Program-made: the position numbers and the translations under genes | The notes under the pieces: model-generated | The model's database searches: none | The model's input: only the letters and a program-made list of their open reading frames with translations | Told to the model about the DNA's origin: nothing | Source of the DNA: Trachythela sp. YZ-2020 | Taxonomy: Eukaryota > Cnidaria > Anthozoa > Malacalcyonacea > Clavulariidae | Assembly (NCBI GenBank): GCA_016169945.1 | Contig: JADLSH010000271.1 | Coordinates: 434,001-498,000, forward strand | Length of the DNA stretch: 64,000 bases | Direction of reading: 5' to 3' | In this document: positions 23,688 to 33,018 of the stretch, one piece after another | Position numbering within the stretch: position 1 is the first letter of the stretch | How the letters are laid out: every line of letters starts with the position of its first letter

Positions 23688-23905
23688 TGTTAGATAATAT
23701 GGTATATTGTGATGATACATTTATATTATTCCAGTGTATCACTTATATTATTGTTACATGAAGTTTTGGTTCGGAATCACGTGACTTTATTCTTATAGGA
23801 AAACTTCGAAGATGAACACCGCATGTATAAACTGTTGAACTCAATCAAGATGTATTTGTATATATTTTACTTCATTTTCGTATTATTAAAACTATAAAAC
23901 TAACA
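23688..23905 (+). repeat. Copia 5' LTR
   Basis: 218 bp, TG...CA ends. It should carry promoter and polyadenylation signals; GTGACTTTATTCTTATAGG is the most structured stretch, but no element was assigned with confidence. Confidence 0.92.
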
Positions 23906-23918
23906 GGTTATGGGCCCA
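23906..23918 (+). other. Primer binding site for initiator tRNA-Met (internal)
   Basis: GGTTATGGGCCCA starts directly after the 5' LTR. It is the exact complement of TGGGCCCATAACC, the anticodon-arm segment of eukaryotic initiator tRNA-Met. Drosophila copia is known to prime from a 5' half of this tRNA ending in the anticodon loop. Confidence 0.85.
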
Positions 23919-24006
23919 GGAAAACTCGAAACTATCCTGGAGCAGTGTGTTGGCGAAATAATAATGTTTATGTGGTATTTTATGCGAAAGTTTATTCGAT
24001 GAAAAT

Positions 24007-26921
24007 ATGGCGACGTCATCAGATTTTGCGTTGAAAATTACGAAGTTGAACGGTTCTAACTACCGGAATTGGGCGTTTAACATACGGCTTTACCTAGAAA
24101 GTTTGGATTTATACGGACATGTCGATGGATCGGCTGAGAGTCCTGCAGAAGATGCTGCTGATGCTGCGAAACAAACTTTCAGAACTGCTTCGAAGAAAGA
24201 ATGACATATATTTGCTTGGCAATTGAGCCTGAGCAGCAAATACATGTAAGAGACACTACTACTGCAAAACAAGCCTGGGATGCGCTCAAAAATCTATTTG
24301 CACGGGAATCGATTTTACAGAAAATAAGATTGCGACAACAATATTATACCTGTAAATTTCATAGTGGTGGCAACATGTTGGAGCATATAAACAATATGAA
24401 ATCACTCCATGACCAACTAAAGTAAATGGGCATCAATGTCGATGATAAAGAATTGGCGATGACTTTAGTTGGTAGTCTTCCTGAAGAATTCAAGCCTCTG
24501 ATCACAGCTTTAGATGCTGTTGGAGAAGATAATTTATCATTTGAAAAAGTAAAAGGAATGCTTTTGAATGATGTCGATCGAATGTCTCATACCAAAAAGA
24601 ATGAAGATGCTTTTTCTGCACAACGTGGTTTTGGTGAATGGCCCCGACATGGTAACACTCAGGGAGGTGACGGAAAGTCAAATTGTCGGAACTGTGATGG
24701 GAAATCTGAAAGACCCTTTCATGGTCTTTGTCATTTTTGCCAGGAGAGAGGACACTTCGCAAGAGACTGTCCCAAAAAGAATCCAAAGAATAATGGATCA
24801 AATTACAAGAATAAGAAGTTTGCTAATGTTGTAAAAGGAGAACAGCAAGAAGATGTTCACGAAGTCACCAATCAAGAAGCTTTATTTACTTCTAATGATG
24901 ATAGCAATTCTGGTTGGATCATAGATTCAGGTGCCACACAACATATGACATCTGAAAAGAGTCAACTGGTCAATTATGTTGAATTTAAGCAACCTTGTAA
25001 AGTGAATCTTGGCGATGATCGCACTATTTTTGCATTTGGAAAAGGAACTTATAATCTTGTAGCTGATTTGGGTAATGGACGTACCCAAAACATTGCTCTC
25101 AAGGATTTTCTGTACTTACCTGATCTGAAGAAAAATCTGTTGTCTGTTCAAGTAATGGGAAAGTTTTGTGCATTAATTCAATTTGATGGTGTCCAATGCC
25201 AGATTGAGAGAAATTCAAAGCTGCTAGCTACTGGTGAGCTGCATGGTAAGCTGTGAATGCTGAAGATTATTCCTGGAGTAGAGTATATCAATGTTGCGAG
25301 AGAAACACCAGATAAGAATTTATGGCATTGTCGATTTGGACATTTTGGAATGAACGGTATTTCTAAATTGATCAATGAGAACATGGCTGAAGGAATGAAC
25401 TGTTCTGACCATGGTAAAGAATCATCATTATGTGAATCATGTGTGATGGAAAAGCAACACCGCACACCATTCCCAAAAGATACCCGACACCGAGCAAGTG
25501 AACCATTTGAAATCATTCATACAGATGTTTGTGGTCCTATGCATGTGAAATCATTTGGTAATTCAAAGTACTTCGTTACCTTTATCGACGACCATTCAAA
25601 GTATACACAGGTGTATTTTCTTAAGAACAAAGATGAAGTCCTTGAGAAATTTAAAGAGTTTGTGAGCGACGTCAATACTCTTGGAAAGAAGGTAAAAGTT
25701 CTACGATCGGACAACGGCGGCGAGTATCGCTCCAAAACATTCAAGGATTACTTGAAAGAGCATGGAATCCTACATCAAACAACAGTACCGTACAACCCTG
25801 AACAGAACGGTACCGCAGAACGCATGAACCGTACTCTACTAGAAGCTGCTCGTTCGATGATGTATCACGCTGGTATGCTTAAAGAATTCTGGGCTGAAGC
25901 GGTGAACACTGCAACGTATACACGAAACCGAAGTCCTACTAATTCTTTGAACAATATTACACCATTCGAATGCCTATTTAATCGCAAACCAGATGTGTCC
26001 AATTTAAAGGTATTTGACTGTATGGCATATGTACATGTTCCTAACCATCAACGAAAGAAACTGGAAGAGAAATCCAGAAAGTGCATGTTTGTAGGATATC
26101 CTGATGGTACTAAAGGATTTAAACTCTACGACCTGACAAAGAAAACTTTCATCAGAAGTCGAGATGTGATCTTTGAAGAAAGAAGTTTTCATAAGTTCAA
26201 ATGCGAACAATCTTCTGAATCAAATTCTGAATTCTATTACCCAAATTCAAGCTGGTGATGAAAATGTGAATGCTGAAGAAAATCCTCAACCAATTTTGGA
26301 AAACAATGTTTCTCTACAAGAGAATGATAACAATCGAGTGGGAGCTATGTATGAAGACAACTTTATGCGTGAAGTTGGAAATTTGAATCAACCAAGACAA
26401 CGAAGAGCACCTGAAAGATACAAAGAATTATACGTCTGTGCTGATGATCTTACTGCAGGCATAAATGAACCCCGAAATATCTCGGAAGCCTGTTCTAATG
26501 AGTACAAACGGAAACAACAGATGTTATCAGAAGGTGTGGACAAGACCACTGATGAAATCGTGGAGATTAGCCCAAAAGTAAAGAGAGTTCGACGCTTCAA
26601 AGGGAAGAGCAAATACCAAACTGCCCGAGAAGAATACAAACAAGATAAGGCTGAGAAAGAAAGGTTACGTAAGAAAAAGAGAAGAAAAGGCGAGTAACGA
26701 ACAGAAAGTTGAACGAAAGTACAAAACGTGGACAGCCAATAATGGCAAATCATATTGAATGTTTATTGGAAAAAATCGTGAGAGAGAAAGTGCAAGATAA
26801 GTCTATTCATGTTGTGTATTGTCGAACAGATGAAATGCTCGCTGACATTTTAACAAAAGGTCTTCCAAGACAGACATTTGAGAAGTTGAGAGAACAGTTA
26901 TGCGTAACTGAGATTAATTAA
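24007..26921 (+). pseudogene. Copia gag-pol, broken, reverse transcriptase deleted
   Basis: The ATG at 24007 opens a gag of Copia type ('LNGSNYRNWAFNIRLYL'). Order: gag; a CCHC knuckle 'CHFCQERGHFARDC' (24726-24767); protease 'DSGATQHM'; the integrase zinc region; and the integrase catalytic core with 'HTDVCGPM', 'SDNGGEY' and 'NGTAERMNRTLLE'. A short RNase H tail ends 'YCRTDEMLADILTKGLPRQ'. Breaks: a frameshift at ~24200, an in-frame TAA at 24423, an in-frame TGA at 25254 and a frameshift at ~26200-26250. After the 'EACSNEYKRKQ' junction (~26520), where reverse transcriptase should start, ~180 bp of Lys/Glu/Arg-rich sequence of unknown origin follows, then the RNase H end. It must have been mobilised before or by other copies. 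Confidence 0.88.
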
Positions 26922-26975
26922 CAGACATTTTTTTAGATACTTGGATTTTCATATTGTTGAACGTTAAGATATATC

Positions 26976-26987
26976 ATCAAGTGGGAG
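26976..26987 (+). other. Copia polypurine tract
   Basis: The purine-rich run AAGTGGGAG directly precedes the 3' LTR, where plus-strand priming is expected. It is short and has one T, so it is a modest match. Confidence 0.6.
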
Positions 26988-27209
26988 TGTTAGATTATAT
27001 GGTATATTGTGATGATACATTTATATTATTCCAGTGTATCACTTATATTATTGTTACATGAAGTTTTGGTTCGGAATCACGTGACTTTATTCTTATAGGA
27101 AAACTTCGAAGATGAACACCGCATGTATCAACTGTTGAACTCAATCATGCAAGATGTATTTGTATATATTTTACTTCATTTTCGTATTATTAAAACTATA
27201 AAACTAACA
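26988..27209 (+). repeat. Copia 3' LTR
   Basis: 222 bp. Differs from the 5' LTR by an A/T and an A/C substitution and an inserted TGCA-type 4-mer. Confidence 0.92.
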
Positions 27210-27630
27210 TATACTCTATAGTCTCTATATATTTCGTGCAAATGGACTCATATGTATGTATTCAATTACTTTTATTTGATACACATCTGTGATTCTATAT
27301 CAGTGATATTATATAGCAGAATCGATCTATGGAAATCTATTTGTTTTTATAGTTTTGATAAGTCATAAATGTGCGATGTGAAATGGAACCCCCAACCTCG
27401 ATCCCAGGGCCTGATTGAACCCCCTGAAAAATAGCATTGATTGTTTATTCAAAGTTTAATTTCGCCTTGCATATACATTTGATATTCTAATTAAGCAAGC
27501 AATCTATCTATCTATATATCTCCATGCGACAACCTTTTTGTAATATATATATATATAATAATAATTTTGTAGTGGTTGCAGTATAAGAGTGCTCAATACA
27601 AAAACAATATTTGCAGAGCGAAATTAAATA
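27210..27630. other. Spacer between Copia and the Penelope-like copies
   Basis: AT-rich, with CTAT repeats near 27502-27515 and a TA tract near 27543-27558. TGCGACAACCTTTTTGTAA at 27526-27544 is the reverse complement of sequence at 22755-22775, again next to a TA tract. No ORF. Confidence 0.5.
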
Positions 27631-27643
27631 TTAAAATATTCTT

Positions 27644-27687
27644 GTTGCAACTTCAAGTTTCATGCAATTGTGCAATCATCAGGCAAC
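27644..27687 (-). ncRNA. Degenerate hammerhead motif, left Penelope-like copy
   Basis: Minus strand: GTTGC-CTGATGA-TTGCACAATTGCAT-GAAA-CTTGAAGTT-GCAAC. Stem I (GUUGC/GCAAC) and the CUGAUGA and GAAA core are intact. Stem II has a U-U mismatch at its first pair, then UGCA/UGCA. The cleavage triplet is GUU rather than GUC. Penelope-like elements are known to carry hammerheads near their ends. Activity is doubtful. Confidence 0.5.
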
Positions 27688-27702
27688 TGTATCTTGACTA
27701 GT

Positions 27703-28430
27703 TCAGTCCGTTACATTATCACGCCAACTGGTTTGCTGACGCGCGCTGTTCGTTCTTTGCGTGCGTTCGAAACTTCCCGCGTTGAACTTTTTCGCGTGAC
27801 GACATTTCGAAAAGATTTCTGATCTTTTTTTAAGTGTGATACCCTTTTCCGTCTCCAACAAACAAAGTTTTTCCTCTATGCAGAGATGACAGCGCTTGCC
27901 ACCAGTCGAGATTGAAGGAGCGCGCTTCAAAATTGACCAATTTATGGAAAATTATTTTCCTAGATGCTTTAATTGCCAGACATACTTAGCTTTAAAGCTC
28001 CGTCTCATTTGAATGTCTAACATTCTTGAATGATTTCTTGTGATTGGCATACCGCTTTTTGAATGTGCCCGATGTCATCCCGATATATTGCTTTATTTCG
28101 CTTTTCCCGGTTGTCATCACTTCCGCTTTATAAACAATACTTTCAGTTAAACACTTTCTTTCGAGCGGGCAATCACTTGGCGTTCTACAAGTACAATTTC
28201 CGTTATCGGACGATGCTGTATTTCTCACAAGGCGACGGTTGTGTTTAGAAATGGCAGTCTTGATGTTATCCATACAGCTATAGCTGACCTTGATGGTGTT
28301 TCTATTGAAGATTTTGTGAAAAGCGTTTGTCTTAGGGAAATGTTTATCAATGAGTCGCAGGAAATCTCGCGCTATGTTGGTGCGCACATTCTTGCTGAAA
28401 GGGGGATTAAATCAAATGATATTTCTAGGC
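27703..28430 (-). pseudogene. Penelope-like RT C-terminus and GIY-YIG endonuclease, left copy
   Basis: Two open segments, 28387-27992 and 27930-27703. The first has the linker 'CNCRTPSDCPLERKC'-type cysteines (here CTCRTPSDCPLERKC), then 'IVYKAEV...KQYIGMTSGTFKKRYANHKKSF', the GIY-YIG core with its Tyr, Gly, Arg and His-Lys residues. The second is the usual tail with 'CHLCIEEK...CRHAKKF' zinc-like residues. The nuclease nicks target DNA for target-primed reverse transcription. The frame breaks at 'SNETEL' between the segments. Confidence 0.85.
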
Positions 28431-28431
28431 C

Positions 28432-29499
28432 GTGAGAAACACGCACGAAAGTCTTTGTTATTCAATGCCAATCAAGTTTGGGTAAAACGACACAATTGCA
28501 ATTCTATGTTCGATGTAACTATGGGGAGCTTCGATGGGGCGGAAGTTTGCGAGCTCGTTGGTTTGTATGTACTTAACACACTCGGAAAGAAATTTGGTAA
28601 GGATATATTGTGACGATGGTTTGGTGTTAATTAAGGATACTATCGGGAGATTAGCCGATAAAGCGAGAAAAGATATTTGCTCGCAATTCCAGCAGTTTGG
28701 TTTAAGAATTACTGCGGAAGTCAATCACCATACAGTAAACTTTCTGAACGTAACTCTCAATTTGCGGGAGGATAAATATCTACCGTATAGAAAACCAAAT
28801 AACGATACACTCTACATCGACAGTCACTCTAACCACCCTTCGTCTATAATCAAACATCTACCAACATCGATCAACAAACGACTCTCTTCTCTGTCATCTG
28901 ATAAATCAGCTTTCGACTCAGTGGCAGATTTCTACGAAACAGCACTCCACCGCAGTAATTACAATACCAAACTTAAAATTCTCCTGACAGCGCCACAACC
29001 CCTACAAGCAGCAGAAGAACACGACGTAGAAATATCATTTGGTTTAACCCCCCTTTCAGCAAGAATGTGCGCACCAACATCGCGCAAGATTTCCTGCGAC
29101 TCATTGATAAACATTTCCCTAAGACAACGCTCTTCACAAAATCTTCAATAGAAACACCATATCAAGGTCAGCTATAGCTGTATGGATAACATCAAGACTG
29201 CCATTTCTAAACACAACCGTCGCCTTCTGAGAAATACAGCATCGTCCGATAACGGAAATTGTAATTGTAGAACGCCAAGTGATTGCCCGCTCGAAAGAAA
29301 ATGTTTAACAGAAAGTATTGTTTATAAAGCGGAAGTTATGACAACCGGGAAAAGCAATATAAAGCAATATATCGGGATGACATCGGGCACATTCAAAAAG
29401 CGGTATGCCAATCACAAGAAATCATTCAAGAATGTTAGACATTCAAATGAGATGAAGCTTTCTAAGTATGTCTGGCTATTAAAGAATCTAGGAAAATAA
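28432..29499 (+). pseudogene. Penelope-like RT and GIY-YIG endonuclease, right copy
   Basis: Starts 5'-truncated inside the reverse transcriptase: 'FDVTMGSFDGAEVCELVGLY' (28512 on), a frameshift at ~28600, then 'YCDDGL', the YxDD catalytic box. 'VNFLNVTLNL', 'YRKPNN' and 'SNHPSSIIKHLP' follow, all typical of this class. Another frameshift near 29040-29060 precedes the linker, and the nuclease reads from 29182 ('QYIGMTSGTFKKRYANHKKS') to 29499. The 3' tail follows to 29794. At least two frameshifts make it non-functional. Confidence 0.87.
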
Positions 29500-29737
29500 T
29501 TTTCCATAAATTGGTCAATTTTGTAGCGCGCTCCTTAAATATCGGCTGGAACTTTGTTTGTTGGAGGCGGAAAAGGGAATCATGATCACGTTTAACAAAA
29601 GATCAGAAATCTTTTCGAAATGTCGTCACGCGAAAAGGTTCAAGGCGGGGAAATTCGAACGCACGCAAAGAACGAACAGCGCGCGTCAGCAAACCAGTTG
29701 GCGTGATAATGTAACGGACTGAACTAGTCAAGATACA

Positions 29738-29781
29738 GTTGCCTGATGATTGCACAATTGCATGAAACTTGAAGTTGCAAC
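29738..29781 (+). ncRNA. Degenerate hammerhead motif, right Penelope-like copy
   Basis: Identical in sequence to the motif at 27644-27687 but on the plus strand, 43 nt inside the end of the inverted arm. The shared stem II mismatch means it was already present in the source element. Confidence 0.5.
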
Positions 29782-29794
29782 AAGAATATTTTAA

Positions 29795-30643
29795 GTGCGG
29801 TTAAAAAGTGCGGTTAAAAAGCAAGCAAACACACAGAATGATAAAATAGACCGTAAAAAGTTCCTGAAAATATATACGATTTGTGAGATCATTTAGTCAA
29901 GATGTCCCATTTTGTATTTTTAAAAAGCGTTAAAATTTACAAATTCTCCACAGCAAAGGAGTCTTCATTTATGGTATTGGGTATCATTGTCGTATATTGA
30001 TTTTGGTAAATTTTGGCCACAAAACAAGAACTGAACTATATATAATTTGGAAGTAGATATAAATGAGCTTAGTAAATGCATTCTTTTGACTTTCCATGAC
30101 CTGGTGGGAGGGTTTTTCAATGTTCAACAATCGCAATTTTGTGGGGGCCTGATTCCACGGCGAAATTATTCGCGAGAAATTGTGTCTGCAGAATACGGAT
30201 GGCTGCACATCAGTGATTCTATTCAATTTCCCCACTTTTTTCGCTTTCGCAGTGAGTAGAACTAACTTCTACTCACTGGCGAAGCGAAATTTTTTCTCGC
30301 GAAGCCTGATTTATGTTTTCTGCGCAAGCGTCAATTCATTTCGTGCGAAATTTTTCGCATTTCGCTGAGAAAAACCACCCTTGGAATCAGACAATAAGGC
30401 AAATTTTCACATTATTGGTCGAGAAAAAATACATTCAAGTCATGTTGAGCCCAGTGATGATTTGCAGGGAAACGCGGGGGAACGCGGGAGAACGCCGTTC
30501 CCCCTGACAAGATCAAACCTCGAGGAACGCAAACATGCCGTTCAACACCGCGCTATTATAGTCGTTTAACAGCCAAATTAACCTGACTAACATATCTGAC
30601 GATAAAGGCCATGCTTTTTTAAAAATTAAATACGTTTCATTCC
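29795..30643. other. Spacer without recognised gene
   Basis: Short ORFs only, none with protein-like composition. Near 30231-30310 there is a small inverted repeat (TTTTTCGCTTTCGCAGTGAG against CTCACTGGCGAAGCGAAA). GAACGCGGGAGAACG repeats occur at 30471-30495. Confidence 0.5.
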
Positions 30644-30646
30644 AAT

Positions 30647-31358
30647 TAGACGGCCGGCCAAAGTTATAAAAGTTAGACTCTGATGGCATTTTTTGTTACA
30701 AGTTGCCAACAGGCATTTTCTTAAAGCTTATGCATTGGCGAACAAGACTATATATGTTGCCACCTCTGATTTTGAATTTACCGCCACAAATTTGAGAATT
30801 TTAGAGTTTTGCCTATTGAATTACTATAATAGCAAAAAATGCAGAATTTCAAATTCACTTTTAACAAAAATAAACTATGCCAATAGAACGTTCACCAAAA
30901 AGTATACATAAGACAATTAAATGGCTAATGCGATTTTTCAAGCCCGTTTTGAGTCAAAGAAGGTTAAAGAAGGTTAAAGTTGGCAAATAGTAACTGAATA
31001 GCATTAATTAGTGCATTTTCTGCATTTTTGAGCATCAACAGCTCAAAATACGGTATGAAAAACGTACAACTCGTTTAAATGTCTTATATATACTTTTTTG
31101 TGAACTTTCTAATGATATAGTTTATTTTTGTAAAACATCAATATGAAATTTTGAATTTTTTGCTGTTATAGTAATTCAATAGGAAATTTTTTTAAATTCT
31201 CAAATTTTTGGCTGTAAATTCAAATTCAGAGATGGCAACATATATAGTCTTGTTCGTCAATGCCTGAGCTTTCAGAAAATGCCTGTTGGCAGCTTGTAAC
31301 AAACAATGCCATCAAACACTTTTTCTGGGCACATTTTTAAGAGTTGGCCGGCCGTCTA
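30647..31358. mobile_element. Non-autonomous relative of the 9.1-kb transposon
   Basis: Tips TAGACGGCCGGCCAA / TTGGCCGGCCGTCTA differ from those of the 13317-22463 element by one base. AAT flanks both ends (30644-30646, 31359-31361), again a 3-bp duplication. The arms are ~280 bp and complementary to near the centre, with a GATGGCA...TTGCCAAC motif in a position comparable to GATGGCAACTTC in the larger element. There is no coding sequence, so it would depend on a transposase in trans. Confidence 0.82.
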
Positions 31359-31534
31359 AATAGGGAAATACATTTCATCACCTTGAAAGAAAGTTTTTTT
31401 TAATTTGAATAAAAATGAAACCTATTACGACCAGGGGCCACGCCCAATTTACTTTCATTACTAGTGGCCACACCCACTTGACTGTCATGACGTTCCCCCA
31501 CTTCAATAATTTGAAAACATCACTGGTTGAGCCC

Positions 31535-32198
31535 ATAGATATAGGAGACATAGATTGCTGACTCGTAATACGTCACTATATTGACAAATGCGCCAAAATT
31601 CAAACAAAATTTGACCGGTTGAGCAGCCATTTTGTATGATGGCGCCTCAAGTGACTCGATGAACGAAGCTTAATGGGAGCATTTGCTAGATAATAACAGC
31701 ATTAATTTCACATTACCGTGGAGTGTATTCAATATAGAAGTGTTGTGGACGGTTTTTCTTTGGAATAACAAACATTTGGTTGGTTTCAGTGAGCTCACGG
31801 ATTGACGTTTTGCAATATTTTTGCCCTTTGGAGCAATGATGTCTAATAGAAAGTTGAAAGAGTTATTCCTGGATTATTTCTAAACAAAATAAAGTGGATT
31901 CAGGGCGACAAACTTGTGTATTACGAGCTGGCGGCCTAAATATGTGATTTCGCCGAACTTAAATCAGCATGAATCGAAGCCGGGTAATTTGTAATATTTT
32001 CCCTGTCAAATTGATGTGTTTATACGTCCACAAGGGCAATAAACATATTAAAAGAAGTATCTTTTCGTGAACGTTGCTGAAAGCGACGTACGTTGACTAG
32101 GTCACTTGATGTTTTGACCGGTTCAGCCGCCATTTTGAATTCTTCATGTTGGCGCGTGCCGTGACCTCGAGTCAGCAATCTATGTCTCCTATATCTAT
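31535..32198. mobile_element. Non-autonomous element with 10-bp target duplication
   Basis: Tips ATAGATATAGGAGACATAGA and TCTATGTCTCCTATATCTAT are inverted. The pairing continues through TTGCTGACTCG and, after a gap, GACCGGTT(G/C)AGC(A/C)GCCATTTT. GGTTGAGCCC is repeated exactly outside both ends (31525-31534, 32199-32208). A 9-11 bp duplication suggests a Mutator-like or AcademH-like source. Non-coding. Confidence 0.82.
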
Positions 32199-32208
32199 GG
32201 TTGAGCCC

Positions 32209-32865
32209 GTAAGAGTAAAAAGCTTTGCAGTACTAGTTTGGGCAATTTGAAAAATCCAGTAATGTATACACGTACTGATTTTCTGACAATGAAAATTCTG
32301 TAAAATTTTCGCCTATAAAAAGTGCACGAAATGTTGTTTCAGAGACTCTACATTTCAAAATGTTCTAGTGCATGCACTATCGGCGTGAGGCCCCTGGACC
32401 TTTCTGGTTATATATTATGTTTTGTTTTATTACTTTGGTAAATTTTCCATTTTCCCATTAAATAGACGGAGGCGACTTCACGAGGGTAGCGAAAGGGGTG
32501 CGAGCATGGTGCGATCCATTGTGGCCATTTTATGAAAAATCACGGGCAAGTCCTATTAGAGTTCTATTAGGTCTATCAGTTGCTCACCAAAAAGGGTGTT
32601 CGCGCGTAATTATGTATTTATGTATTATCTTGTAATGTTATTAAAATTTTCCATTTATATTGTTAATTGTTAATAAGTAACAGCATAAATTGCCGTCTGG
32701 TCGGATAATTAAAACACGCACTCAAATTGAAGACTTCAAATTGAATCCATCCTTCCTACGTAATAGGCAACTATGTATATATATTAGTTCGATAGCTAGT
32801 CTTTGAAACACCCAATCGCGCTGGTCGTTTCCAGAATTGCTCTTGGAATTATGCGACATGCTGGC
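32209..32865. other. Spacer before the Academ-like element
   Basis: AT-rich, no ORF of interest. It ends with CATGCTGGC (32857-32865), the left copy of the 9-bp target duplication. Confidence 0.5.
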
Positions 32866-33018
32866 CAACCTCGTACCCAGGCTTTTCCTTCTGGGGAAGA
32901 AAAACCCTGGATGCCGCTGGTCACGTGACCTATCAAAAATTCATTGCCTTAGGGGGTGTCGGGAAAGTATCATATTACAAGCTTCCACTTGACAAGCAAT
33001 TTCTCTCGCGTTTCCGCC

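Larger units (their letters stand above)
23688..27209 (+). mobile_element. Copia-type LTR retrotransposon, young but defective
   Basis: LTRs at 23688-23905 and 26988-27209 start TGTTAG and end CTAACA. The 5-bp target duplication TATAC flanks them (23683-23687, 27210-27214). The two LTRs differ by 2 substitutions and one 4-bp indel, so insertion was recent. Between them are a tRNA-half primer site, gag, protease and integrase in Copia order, and a 3' RNase H tail. Reverse transcriptase is missing. Confidence 0.92.
27631..29794. mobile_element. Two Penelope-like retroelement copies, head-to-head inverted
   Basis: The left copy is on the minus strand and the right copy on the plus strand. Their 3' ends form inverted arms, from TTAAAATATTCTTGTTGC at 27631 to its mirror ending at 29794. 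They share the reverse transcriptase C-terminus, GIY-YIG nuclease and 3' tail. Both copies are 5'-truncated and meet near 28430. Several frameshifts and a ~40-bp deletion in the right copy show it is dead. Inverted junctions are recurrent in Penelope-like elements. Confidence 0.85.
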
